Source of the DNA: Hyphomicrobiales bacterium
GTDB lineage: Bacteria; Pseudomonadota; Alphaproteobacteria; Rhizobiales; Rhizobiaceae
DNA: 64,000 nucleotides
Assembly (NCBI GenBank): GCA_900489925.1
Contig: UEHQ01000002.1
Coordinates: 62,001-126,000, forward strand
Reading direction: 5' to 3'
Positions 27,783-36,186 of the stretch are shown here, in pieces; within the stretch, counting starts at the first letter, position 1, and each line of letters begins with the position of its first letter. The translations under genes were made by a program, and so were the position numbers. A model generated the notes under the pieces. The model was not told the DNA's origin, ran no database searches, and saw only the letters and a list, made by a program, of their open reading frames with translations.

Positions 27783-28721
27783 TCACGCCACATCATCGCG
27801 ATGGTGTCCGAGGATCCAGCCCTCCCATTTGCGCACGGCATCGATTGCCGGAATGCCTTCAGCCCGCCGGCCATCGACTACATCGAGCATCCCCAACAAT
27901 CCGACCACAGCATCGAAACGATCCTCGCCGGCCTTGTCCGAGCCGAAGCCATCGTTAATGAATGGCTGAAGCAGACCGGTATCGAGGTTCGGCCGCGCTG
28001 CAAGCCAAGGCAATATACTCTGTCCCATCCGTGTCCGGTCTGCCTGACGCCGCTTGCTCCAGCCGCTTCGTGGCATGCCGATCTGACCGTATACGTCGCC
28101 AGGATAAGTTTCTGAAATGATGACTGGCTTTCTGTAGGCGAGCTCAGCCAGGCTTCCATCGAACGGCCAAAGTCCAATCCCCTCCAGCCTCGGCACGATG
28201 ATTTCCCGCCATCCAGAGATCGCGCCTTTGCCGACTTGATTGCCGCCAAGCGTCCAGAACAACATGCAGGCGGCCTGCCGATCGGCGGTCGCCCGTTCGC
28301 AGAGACGCAGGAGCGATGACGCGTCAGAAATCCCAAGGGCATCGAACAGATGGGCACGCGCCGTGCCACCAGGGCGCACGGGATAGAACGGGCGTTGCAG
28401 CGAGATATGGTCGCGATGATCAGCGACCTTGTACCAATCCGACCAAATCCCGGAGCCGAACGATGTTAGTGCCTCCCGGAATGAACCGATACCGGCTGCT
28501 CGCGCATAGGATTCCGGCAGGCCGATTGGGAAGTCGAAGCCGATCAGAAGCGCGCCAGGATCGACGGCGCTGCGCTGAAGCCGGCCGAAAAGGCTCGACG
28601 TGTCACCGACGAGTTCCGGAGGCTGAACATGCCATTGTCCGCCACGCTTGATGGCCACTGCCATCCAGCGCTTTTTCTGCTCCATGCTCCAATCGCAATG
28701 GGCGACAACCGCGACACTCAT
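27783..28721 (-). CDS. DUF429-like protein (predicted RNase H-like fold)
   Basis: A 312-residue protein resembling DUF429 proteins, predicted to have an RNase H-like fold. Acidic residues sit where the fold needs them: AHCDWSMEQKKRWMAVA at the start, LLIGFDFPIGLP near residue 60, and GEDRFDAVVGLLGMLD near residue 275. Catalysis is not shown, and DUF429 has no agreed function. It starts 42 bp after the M41 peptidase stop with a GGAG ribosome-binding site, so it is the last gene of the AAA+/M41 cluster. Confidence 0.7.
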   Translation of the reverse strand: MSVAVVAHCDWSMEQKKRWMAVAIKRGGQWHVQPPELVGDTSSLFGRLQRSAVDPGALLIGFDFPIGLPESYARAAGIGSFREALTSFGSGIWSDWYKVADHRDHISLQRPFYPVRPGGTARAHLFDALGISDASSLLRLCERATADRQAACMLFWTLGGNQVGKGAISGWREIIVPRLEGIGLWPFDGSLAELAYRKPVIISETYPGDVYGQIGMPRSGWSKRRQADRTRMGQSILPWLAARPNLDTGLLQPFINDGFGSDKAGEDRFDAVVGLLGMLDVVDGRRAEGIPAIDAVRKWEGWILGHHRDDVA

Positions 28722-28763
28722 TCTGCACTCCGCTTCTCCTCATCGGCCGCATGACTATCAGCT

Positions 28764-29540
28764 TTAGGGCGGCAGATCACCGTCTGCCAGGATGTGACTG
28801 ACTGCCGTCTGATCCATTGCCTGAGCTTCGAACAGCGCCTTGGCAAGGGCATTGAATGTCGACCTACGCCTTCTGAGGATCGTCCCTGCCCGATCGATTG
28901 CGACTTCCAGCCGAGCATGAACACGAACGGCCAGTTCGGGATCACGGTCGAACACCGCACCCGGATCGCGATGCGGGCGATAGAGCAGCGGATGCTCGGC
29001 CCCGAACCCAAGGGTTCGCTCCATGTCGAAGGCAAGCCGCGTGGCCCGCGCCAGATCGCTGTCGTCGGCGCCCGCGGATCCGCTCGAGACACGCTTGAGC
29101 ATCATTTGCTCGGCGGCCCGCCCGGCCATCAGCATGGTGAGCATATTTTCGTACCAGTCACGGGTATAGGTAGCCCAGACGTGGAAGCCGACCAGATTGT
29201 AGCCGCCCTCGCCGGTATCGATATTGAGACCGCGAACAGGTCCGAGATCGAGCGCATGATGAACGACCGCGTGACCTGCCTCGTGGAAGGCGAAGCGCCA
29301 GCGCAGATTATAGGGCACGGGCGGGCGATTACCGCGGATGCCGACTTCGATGTCCTCATAGCGGATCGCGCGCTTGCCGCGGCGCGCCTTCAATCGCGCC
29401 TCCCGGACGATGCGCTCGATATCCGCACCCGTTAGTCCCATCGCGCGCGTGGCGAGACGCCGCAGGATCGCATCGGAGGAGTTGCATTCTTGCGCGGCCG
29501 CCGACATTTCCGACGCGTTGGTGTTCTGTGGCTCGGTCAT
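28764..29540 (-). CDS. Stand-alone FtsH-type M41 peptidase subunit
   Basis: A 258-residue zinc metallopeptidase. HEAGH at 86-90 supplies two zinc ligands and the catalytic Glu87; the third ligand is probably Asp162 in DDSDLARATRLA, aligned to the D-I-x-R-A-T segment of FtsH. LLYRP after the domain is also FtsH-like. Residues 29-68 (LATRAMGLTGADIERIVREA and the next 20) look like the second half of an AAA+ lid subdomain, which normally precedes the peptidase in one polypeptide. The matching ATPase is the upstream gene, whose TGA overlaps this ATG. So this is half of a split FtsH-like protease. There is no membrane segment. An in-frame ATG 18 nt upstream is an alternative start. Confidence 0.88.
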   Translation of the reverse strand: MTEPQNTNASEMSAAAQECNSSDAILRRLATRAMGLTGADIERIVREARLKARRGKRAIRYEDIEVGIRGNRPPVPYNLRWRFAFHEAGHAVVHHALDLGPVRGLNIDTGEGGYNLVGFHVWATYTRDWYENMLTMLMAGRAAEQMMLKRVSSGSAGADDSDLARATRLAFDMERTLGFGAEHPLLYRPHRDPGAVFDRDPELAVRVHARLEVAIDRAGTILRRRRSTFNALAKALFEAQAMDQTAVSHILADGDLPP

Positions 29541-31510
29541 CGACTGGCTCCCTTCCATTGCTCTTCTGCGTCTTCCTCCAGATAGTCGGCGACGATCTTC
29601 CTCAGCGAGAATCCATCACCGGCATCTGACACGCGGGTTCCCTGCTCGGAATCAACCAGTGACGCAGCATCGTCACCGAGATGATAGGCAAGGATTTCGA
29701 CGAGTGTCGGCACGTCAGGTTTCGGGATTTCGATACGGGTCTCCAACCGTCCGGAGCGCTTGATGGCCTCGTCGATATGGTCGGGCCGGTTGGTGGCGCC
29801 GACGATGATCAGGCCCTCGTTCCTGACGGCGCCATCAAGCAGTTCCAGCGCCTTGTTGACGACGGTATTCCAATAGTCGGCATATTCCCGCTCGGCCGGC
29901 TGCCTTTTGCCGATACCGTCGATCTCGTCGATGAACAGGATCGCCGGCGCCATGGCCCGCGCCTCGACAAATGTCTTGCTCATCCTGTCGATCACGTCGT
30001 TGAGATGACCGCCCTGCAACCAGGTCGATACGGATGTGACGACCAGCGGGATTTGCAGGCTGTTGCACAGCGCCCGGGCAAAGGTGGTCTTGCCGGTACC
30101 AGGCGGACCGGACAGCAGCAGCTTGGTGCTCATCTCCGACCAAGCGAGGATGCTCGCCCGGAAGTCGTCCAGATCCTGCTTCAGATCGAGCGCCCAGTCC
30201 TTTGCCTTTCCGTATCCGGAGAGGGTTTCGACAGTCACGGGCAGTTTATGGCCAGGCGCATCCTTTGTCGGCAAAGGTTCCGGCTGAAGCACTTCGGCGC
30301 CCGAAGGCTTGTCCTTTTTCCAGCGGCCGCTGTTTTCGGTGTCGGTCGGCTTCGACTTCTCGTCCGAGCCTTGGCGCTTCTCGGTGGAGCTGCTGGACGA
30401 TCCCGATCCGAATGCGTTGTCGCCACCCTCACCGCCATCCTCTTCCTCGAAGTCTCCGCGATTGCGCTCAATGAGCACTGCAAGAACATGCAGCACGTCG
30501 CGAACATGCCGTCCAGGGCGAAACGCAAGGACCAGATCCTCGAGCGACAGCCAGCGCGCATCGGAATCCGACGGCAGGCCCAGCTTCTCGATTGCCTCGT
30601 CCGGGTAAAGCACATCCACCAGATCGGCAACGAACCTGCGGTCGAGCTTTCCCGTTTCCAGCGACAGGTCGGCGGAGATCTGCAGCAGCGAGGGAATGTC
30701 CGATCGTTTCTCCGCGATGGCGAGGACGGACAGGTCGCGGGACAGCGCGCTGAGCATGCGCCGGCGCAGGGCATTGCCCGTGACACGATGCACGCCCGCG
30801 CCCGAGAAGGTCATCAGACGCCTGCGTGTCTCAGCTTCGAGGAAATCGAAGTGATCGTCATTGAACATGTGATCCGACTCGATGATTGCGAATGGGCCGC
30901 CGGGCACCAGCCGGGAGTTTTCCAGCAGCCGCAGTACTTCCCGCTCAAAGCCATCGAGCGGCGCATGGAGGGTGACGACCGGTGTCACACGGGTCAGCGT
31001 ATAAACGATCTCCTGAAGCGACCGTCCGCTACTGCGCACCGCGCACGCCAGAACCAGGGCAGCAACGATGTGACTGACCAGTGGCACAGCCGTTGCCCGA
31101 TCCACCAGGCCGACGGCATAGGTGCGCCGATCCATACCATTGCCCAGCGCCCCCTCTTCCGCGATTGTGCCGCGACGCGCCCGAGGGAGGGCCACGAGTT
31201 GCGAGGCGAACTGCGGATGAATGATCCCGGCGGTCACGACACCATCGCCACCGGAACCCGGCGTCGGATTGCCGGTTTCCTTCGGTGCGACAAGCCAGTC
31301 ACCAAAATTCCGCCGGAACCAGGTATCGTCACGGATTGGATCGCCGGTCAGTCGTGTCGTGTCGAACGTCGGGCTGTAACGGCAGGCGAGATGACCATCG
31401 ACATCGACGATCTTGCTTTCCAGCAGACCGTTGCGCAGAGCGATCCGGCGCGCCTCGCGGCGCGCAAGATGCCGAAGACGGCGAACAAACAGACGAGCGA
31501 GCTTATCCAT
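29537..31510 (-). CDS. AAA+ ATPase subunit of a split FtsH-like protease
   Basis: A 657-residue protein. Residues 1-350 form a novel, mostly helical N-terminal region with no membrane segment; 351-420 are a low-complexity Glu/Ser/Lys linker. The AAA+ module is complete to the arginine finger: Walker A GPPGTGKT (468-475), Walker B AILFIDEID (523-531), sensor 1 Asn574 in GATNRPD, and SGRLETRIEIPKPD with Arg585/588. The lid begins (VPTLVEILAYHLGDD) but its second half seems to be at the start of the downstream M41 gene. AGGAGG-like GGGAGG lies 8 nt before the ATG. Expected role: ATP-driven unfolding of substrates for the M41 partner. The N-terminal region presumably selects substrates. Confidence 0.88.
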   Translation of the reverse strand: MDKLARLFVRRLRHLARREARRIALRNGLLESKIVDVDGHLACRYSPTFDTTRLTGDPIRDDTWFRRNFGDWLVAPKETGNPTPGSGGDGVVTAGIIHPQFASQLVALPRARRGTIAEEGALGNGMDRRTYAVGLVDRATAVPLVSHIVAALVLACAVRSSGRSLQEIVYTLTRVTPVVTLHAPLDGFEREVLRLLENSRLVPGGPFAIIESDHMFNDDHFDFLEAETRRRLMTFSGAGVHRVTGNALRRRMLSALSRDLSVLAIAEKRSDIPSLLQISADLSLETGKLDRRFVADLVDVLYPDEAIEKLGLPSDSDARWLSLEDLVLAFRPGRHVRDVLHVLAVLIERNRGDFEEEDGGEGGDNAFGSGSSSSSTEKRQGSDEKSKPTDTENSGRWKKDKPSGAEVLQPEPLPTKDAPGHKLPVTVETLSGYGKAKDWALDLKQDLDDFRASILAWSEMSTKLLLSGPPGTGKTTFARALCNSLQIPLVVTSVSTWLQGGHLNDVIDRMSKTFVEARAMAPAILFIDEIDGIGKRQPAEREYADYWNTVVNKALELLDGAVRNEGLIIVGATNRPDHIDEAIKRSGRLETRIEIPKPDVPTLVEILAYHLGDDAASLVDSEQGTRVSDAGDGFSLRKIVADYLEEDAEEQWKGASR

Positions 31511-32045
31511 CGATCCGACCTCCCGTCTCCGCGGCAATAATTGCCGTGTGGGCGTCCTGCACCGGATCGCGCCGACGCGTCCGACCACGCCGCCGCCCGT
31601 CAATGACACCGGGCTTCGGGATCGTCGCCAACACACGCTCGCGCGGCGAACGACGCGGCGGATGCGCGTCAGCCGACGAACCGGTCGAGACAGACAGGCT
31701 CAGGTGTTCGTTCCGGGACCGATCGAGATGTCGGTTGCGGCTCCGCAGCCAGTCGAGCAGCAGGCGGCATGCCGCATTGCCGCCGTCAGCAACTGCACGC
31801 AACCGCAGCATCAGAGGCTCAGGAACAAGGCCATCCAGCAAAGGGCCTTGCCGAACGACGGCGAGTGCCAGGCCGATCAGAACGGCGGGGTCGTCGTGAT
31901 AGCTCGAACCGCGATCCAGGTCATCGGATTGTACAGGAGGGATATTCGCGAGCCTGCTGCGAAGGCAGGGCGACGCGATGGTATCGGTTGTGACCGCTTC
32001 GCAGACGAAGCCGGCCACAGACGGGCTGTGGGTATCGATGGACAT
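31503..32045 (-). CDS. Hypothetical protein (180 aa) in the split-protease cluster
   Basis: The ATG at 32045 has AGGAG 6 nt upstream, and the stop at 31503 overlaps the start of the AAA+ ATPase gene by 8 bp, which supports a real, coupled gene. The N-terminal 100 residues contain leucine-rich helical sequence (VLIGLALAVVRQGPLLDGLV, ACRLLLDWLRSRNRHLDRSR); the rest is Arg/Pro-rich and likely disordered (PPRRSPRERVLATIPKP, DGRRRGRTRRRD). No family is recognised. It could be an adaptor for the protease. Confidence 0.6.
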   Translation of the reverse strand: MSIDTHSPSVAGFVCEAVTTDTIASPCLRSRLANIPPVQSDDLDRGSSYHDDPAVLIGLALAVVRQGPLLDGLVPEPLMLRLRAVADGGNAACRLLLDWLRSRNRHLDRSRNEHLSLSVSTGSSADAHPPRRSPRERVLATIPKPGVIDGRRRGRTRRRDPVQDAHTAIIAAETGGRIDG

Positions 32046-32157
32046 GACTGTCTCCTCGCCGGAGCCATGGGCATCCAGCGTTTTCGGAATGGAAAGACGG
32101 GGAAGCCGGCCACGCGCTCGGCGCGGCCGCGATCAGTGCCGTTGCACCAGCGGCTAA

Positions 32158-33222
32158 TCAGTACCGACGAGGACGGCGGGCAAAGCCAACGCGAATGCGG
32201 ACCGGTTCCGGCTCGTCGTCCTGATCATCGAAGCAGCCGAGATCGTAGCGACCATCATCCTCTTCCTCCGCAGCCATCTCCCGCTCTTCTTCGTAAGTGC
32301 GGGCCGGGCCGTTCAGAGCGGTCAGCGGGTTTGTGACGATGGCAGCGGCAGGCGCCGTATCCGAGATGGCCATTGCCACCACACCCAGTGCCTTACGGGC
32401 TTCTGCCTCGAGAAGCTGCTGCACGCGGCGACCGAAGCGCAGGCGCAACTCAGCCATGCAGGCGGCGACACCATCGATTTCCAGAAGATCGTCGATCTCG
32501 GACAGGGCCCAGATGCCGGTCGCATGATCGCTCGGACGGCTGGCGCCATCGACAATGGCAACCTCGACCGTGTCGACCATCAGGCGCTTGTGATTCTTAT
32601 AGAGCCAGTCCGGCAGGACCATCGCCGATGCCATCATCTTCAGCTTCAGTTCCTCAAGCCTGCTGGTATCGCCATAGGAGGCGAGCGAACGTTTCAAGTC
32701 GAGGATATAGGCCGTGTGCCGCACGCGGTTCACAAGGATGAGGTCGGGCGTGTAGCTGCCTTTGGCCGGCGTCTCGCAATCGAGCTTCACACCATCGAGG
32801 TTCGACCAATTGTTACCGGTCACGGCTTCGAGCGCCGCCTTGACCAGCGGCAGTTTCAGCGACTGCGTCAGCACCGTGATATCAGGATTGGCTTTCGCCA
32901 GCCGCTCGACCGCCTGCTCCAAGAGCTTGCCTTCCCGGAACGACACGGCGCGCACAAGCGAGGCGATGTGAACGTAATGGCCGAGGATTTCATCCTCGAT
33001 CGGTTCGCCGTCGGCGATGGCCGCGATGGCGCGGTCGATCAGTAGGTCGAGATCGGCCTCGACTTCGGCGAAGCGAACGATGTGCGGATGGCGGCGCAGG
33101 GCTGCCGGTTCGCTGATGCTCCGTGCCCCGAGGCCGAACGAGCGCTGCGAGAACATGGTCGCCGCTGCTGCGGTCGAACGGAGAACTTCCCCGGCGGGGA
33201 CAGAGAGAGTATGCGTGGTCAT
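32158..33222 (-). CDS. Hypothetical protein with possible PD-(D/E)xK nuclease core
   Basis: A 354-residue protein of unknown family. Residues 157-180 read YTPDLILVNRVRHTAYILDL followed by KRS: Pro159-Asp160, a beta-hairpin, then Asp175-Leu-Lys177. This matches the PD-x(n)-D-x-K arrangement of PD-(D/E)xK nucleases; a preceding helix offers Glu102 and Glu106. The downstream part is helical (AELRLRFGRRVQQLLEAEAR) and the C-terminus is acidic then basic (EEEREMAAEEEDDGRYD ... FARRPRRY). It heads the cluster with the 180-aa gene, the split protease and DUF429. The nuclease reading is a motif-level inference. Confidence 0.6.
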   Translation of the reverse strand: MTTHTLSVPAGEVLRSTAAAATMFSQRSFGLGARSISEPAALRRHPHIVRFAEVEADLDLLIDRAIAAIADGEPIEDEILGHYVHIASLVRAVSFREGKLLEQAVERLAKANPDITVLTQSLKLPLVKAALEAVTGNNWSNLDGVKLDCETPAKGSYTPDLILVNRVRHTAYILDLKRSLASYGDTSRLEELKLKMMASAMVLPDWLYKNHKRLMVDTVEVAIVDGASRPSDHATGIWALSEIDDLLEIDGVAACMAELRLRFGRRVQQLLEAEARKALGVVAMAISDTAPAAAIVTNPLTALNGPARTYEEEREMAAEEEDDGRYDLGCFDDQDDEPEPVRIRVGFARRPRRY

Positions 33223-33484
33223 AGCCCGATTCCTTTTCGCGAAGGCTGAGGGTTAGGCCCTTGTCAGTGGTGCAAACACTGGCTTGGGCCGTTTCGTGTC
33301 CGGTCTTCCGAACGACCCCAACCTGGCAGGACCGGGAGCCGGGCTCAAGGACCCGAGAGTAAAAAAGAGAACGAAGCCGGTACAAGGTTAACGGCGAGCT
33401 CACAAAGCGCGAGACCCACGAACCCGCTAGTTGATCGACATTGCCCGGAAGCGGGTTTTGACTCGCCACCGGCAATCAAAAGGA

Positions 33485-33507
33485 AAAGGGCCGACATGCG
33501 GCCCTTT
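33485..33507 (-). terminator. Terminator of the DUF3102-like gene
   Basis: AAAGGGCCG (33485-33493) and CGGCCCTTT (33499-33507) form a perfect 9-bp stem with a 5-nt loop; on the minus strand it is followed by TTTTCCTTTTG. It lies 53 nt past the stop at 33560. The rest of the 337-bp gap 33223-33559 shows no gene; presumably it holds the promoter of the 354-aa gene. Confidence 0.7.
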
Positions 33508-33559
33508 GAAGTTTGGGGGAAGGCCCGGGATTCCGAGCATGGGTCTTGGGCTAAGCGTA

Positions 33560-34786
33560 TCACGCCGCGGCGTTTGGTGATGTTGCCGATTTTTTCGCGG
33601 CGCTCCACTCTGACTTGATCTGCTTAACCATGTCATGGCGGGTCAGGCGCTTTTCAGGCTGGGCAAGTGCTTCAGCGACGGAAGGAACGTCAACGTCCGA
33701 TGTGCGCTTGGACTTGGGCGCCTCGATCGTGGCAGTGGCTCCAAAAGCCGCAGCGATGGATCCCATTCTTTCTTCCACCGAGGAGACGCTCGCGGCCACC
33801 GAATCAGGGATGCCGCAGTCATTCGCAGAAATCGGGCCATCCGTACGAACCTCGTCCGGAACATTCGCGCTCGGCATGTCACTGGTTTCACCGCGAGGCC
33901 AGGCCGGGGTGCTTGATTTGGAGGTCGCCCATTCCAGGATCGGCACGACTTCCCTTTCCAACCAGGTCCGAAGCTCGCCTTTGTCCGGCCAGGTCGTTTC
34001 GCTGCCCATCTTGTAGAGCAGCGCGCTGACCGCGGCCCAACCAGTCTTGCCCGGCAGCGCAATATTTGAGATCACATATGCGGCGGTTGGATAGGGCCTG
34101 ACGAACTGCGCCAGACTTTCCAGTTCCTTGTGGGCAAGGCGCGCCGTCAGATGTGTCTTTTCAGCGAGGGTCTTCTTGACGATGTTCTTCTTCGGCAACG
34201 CCTCACTGACGTGCGCGCGGATCTCCTCGATATGTCCGACGAACGATTTGACGCCATCCCGGATCTTCATTGCGATGATCGCTTTGAGCCCATCAATGCC
34301 GCCAACATCATACGGATCGACCTCCGGCCGTGCCTCTGCCTCGTTTTTCGAGCCGGCCATAATCGCCGTGACGTCCTGCACCCTGAGTTTGCCGTTCTGC
34401 GCAGCAAAGCCGATAGCCTGCTCGATCTGCTCGGGCTCCGCTGCACTCAACTTCCCAAGGACCGTGGGACCCACGGCCAGTTCCACCAGAATATCCCGGT
34501 ATGCATCCAAGTTGCGAAACACCGCGCGCTGGGTCCGGACGTGGCGCGCCGTATAGCCGCAGCGTTCCAGCGCCCACTTTTCCAAGGTTCCTTCCGGGAG
34601 CAGCGCGGCTGCGCGCTCAAGACGCTCACCGAGCGTGAAGGTCTCTTCGGTCGAACGGCGGGAAACGCTGATGAGGAACATGGCCGTCTCTTCGAGCTGG
34701 CTCTTGATATCTTCTGCGACAGCGTTGACTTCGTAGAACGTGCGGGCGGCGGACGGGAGAGCGGATGCGTTGGCAGTCTTGGTCAT
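33560..34786 (-). CDS. DUF3102-like hypothetical protein
   Basis: A 408-residue soluble protein. The segment LERAAALLPEGTLEKWALER followed by CGYTARHVRTQRAVF resembles the DUF3102 pattern of phage and plasmid proteins, in which a short helical DNA-binding-like motif follows a gatekeeping helix; this is only a resemblance. The middle is helical and basic (ALPKKNIVKKTLAEKTHLTA) and the last 120 residues are low-complexity. GGAG precedes the ATG at 34786. It has its own terminator and an AT-rich upstream region, so it is likely a monocistronic regulator or maintenance gene for the island. Confidence 0.6.
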   Translation of the reverse strand: MTKTANASALPSAARTFYEVNAVAEDIKSQLEETAMFLISVSRRSTEETFTLGERLERAAALLPEGTLEKWALERCGYTARHVRTQRAVFRNLDAYRDILVELAVGPTVLGKLSAAEPEQIEQAIGFAAQNGKLRVQDVTAIMAGSKNEAEARPEVDPYDVGGIDGLKAIIAMKIRDGVKSFVGHIEEIRAHVSEALPKKNIVKKTLAEKTHLTARLAHKELESLAQFVRPYPTAAYVISNIALPGKTGWAAVSALLYKMGSETTWPDKGELRTWLEREVVPILEWATSKSSTPAWPRGETSDMPSANVPDEVRTDGPISANDCGIPDSVAASVSSVEERMGSIAAAFGATATIEAPKSKRTSDVDVPSVAEALAQPEKRLTRHDMVKQIKSEWSAAKKSATSPNAAA

Positions 34787-35134
34787 GTTTATCTCCATGT
34801 AAGAGGGATGGTCGTAAAAGCATAACCGCCTTTACCCCTCTATTATCTCAAGCACACAACCGCCAAGCTACCAATCTAAGGTTTTTGTAAATAAATGTAA
34901 CCAAGTAAATTGTTGAAATTAATACTTATACTTCTTTGAATTTGGCAGATTTCGTCGATAATTTTAGGAATCTTGCTTGCCGATGGCCCAAGCAACGCGA
35001 ACAATTAATACGTGCATTCACGCGATGCAATTGGGGCCGAAGGGGATACTCGCTCGGGCACTTTCACGTCAGCCTTCCACCTGGTAGCAAGTTCAACAGA
35101 GTTCTATTTTGCAGTCAGAGAGCACTTCCATCCG
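34787..35134. other. Intergenic AT-rich stretch between divergent genes
   Basis: This 348-bp gap includes an unusually AT-rich run (about 34840-34970, with long A/T tracts such as AAATAAATG and TTGAAATTAATACTTATAC), in contrast to the GC-rich surroundings. It probably holds promoters for the DUF3102-like gene (minus) and the HNH gene (plus). No repeat or gene is evident. The reading frame of the HNH gene is open back to 35012 but without a better start. Confidence 0.5.
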
Positions 35135-36070
35135 ATGGCGAAGGCCATACTCACCACGAAGATCGACCCGACCTACGACGACCTGCCGGAGCAGCGGTAT
35201 CACTTCCCGCGCACTTACCTACGTCAGGTCGAAGCCGCTCGCCGGGATTGGATCGTCTATTATGAGCCCAGGCGTCCGAGTGGCGATCTGATGAAATCCG
35301 GTGGCAAGCAGGCGTATTTCGCGACGGCACGAATTGCCGACGTCATCCCAGACCCATCGAAACCCGATCACTACTACGCGCTGATCGAGGACTTTCTGCC
35401 ATTCGATCATGCCGTCCCGTTCAAGGAGACGGAACATTACTACGAGAGCGGCTTGCGCAAGGAGGACGGCTCGACGAACAAGGGAGCATTCGGGCGAGCG
35501 GTGCGGAACATTTCCGACGCCGAGTATGATCTGATCCTCGCTGCCGGCTTCGCCCATGTCCTCGGGAAGCGTGACCGCGAACGGCCAGTGCCGGATCCGG
35601 CGGAGGAAGCGCGCGTCGGATTTGGTGACGACCCGCAGATGCCCTACGAGGCCGACAGCATCGACCGCCGCATCGTCACCCAGGTGCTTCAACGCCCCTT
35701 CCGGGATCGGGCATTCTCCGCGGCCATCAAGACTGCCTACCAAGATACCTGCGCAGTCACTGGCCTCAAGCTTATCAACGGCGGCGGACGATCGGAAGTC
35801 CAGGCTGCTCACATTCGCCCGGTGGCGGGCGGTGGGCCTGACAGCGTGCGAAACGGCCTCGCACTCTCAGGCACAGTGCATTGGATGTTCGACCGTGGGC
35901 TGATCTCAGTTGATGATGACCACCACTTACTGATCGCGTGCGACGGCGTACCCGACACCATCACTCGGCTCATCAATCCGGAGCGGCGCCTGCTTGTGCC
36001 GACACGGGCTGACGAAAGGCCGCACTCCCAGTTCCTGCAATATCATCGCGAGCAGGTGTTCAAGGGGTGA
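35135..36070 (+). CDS. HNH endonuclease (HNH_2 type), stand-alone
   Basis: A 311-residue protein. The C-terminal third has the HNH_2 nuclease pattern: DTCAVTGLKLINGGG, then VQAAHIRPVAGGGPDSVRNG (His226 in AAHI, Asn in RNG) and LSGTVHWMFDRGLISVDDDH (His, Asp). The N-terminal part (QRYHFPRTYLRQVEAARRDW, IVYYEPRRPSG) resembles domains attached to HNH_2 enzymes that may read DNA or modified bases. Candidate ATG at 35135 gives the usual N-terminus MAKAILTTKIDPTYDDLPEQ; its ribosome-binding site is weak. It faces the HNH gene of the large operon at 36187-36942, of the same class but otherwise different. Proteins of this type are probable restriction endonucleases; no methyltransferase is adjacent on this strand. 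Confidence 0.82.
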   Translation: MAKAILTTKIDPTYDDLPEQRYHFPRTYLRQVEAARRDWIVYYEPRRPSGDLMKSGGKQAYFATARIADVIPDPSKPDHYYALIEDFLPFDHAVPFKETEHYYESGLRKEDGSTNKGAFGRAVRNISDAEYDLILAAGFAHVLGKRDRERPVPDPAEEARVGFGDDPQMPYEADSIDRRIVTQVLQRPFRDRAFSAAIKTAYQDTCAVTGLKLINGGGRSEVQAAHIRPVAGGGPDSVRNGLALSGTVHWMFDRGLISVDDDHHLLIACDGVPDTITRLINPERRLLVPTRADERPHSQFLQYHREQVFKG

Positions 36071-36073
36071 GGC

Positions 36074-36092
36074 AGCGGAAATTATTTCCGCT
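36074..36092. repeat. Hairpin repeat AGCGGAAA/TTTCCGCT, copy after the HNH gene
   Basis: AGCGGAAA (36074-36081), loop TTA, TTTCCGCT (36085-36092): a perfect 8-bp stem four bases past the HNH stop, between two convergent genes. It may terminate transcription. The sequence after it (GCCGCCAGCGG...) resembles that after the copy at 51411, so it looks like part of a longer dispersed repeat. Confidence 0.6.
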
Positions 36093-36186
36093 TGTGCCGC
36101 CAGCGGTTTGGCCGGCGCTTCGGCATGACCCAAAAAGCCCAGGACGACGGCTCAGATGCACGACGCCCTCAGGCGCATCGAATTGG

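Noticed and set aside
29681..31540. 619-codon plus-strand frame opposite the AAA+ ATPase
   Set aside because: Antisense of a gene with intact Walker A/B motifs; composition typical of a shadow.
35012..35134. N-terminal extension of the plus-strand HNH protein
   Set aside because: The extra 41 residues look unlike the family and the ATG at 35135 gives the expected N-terminus.
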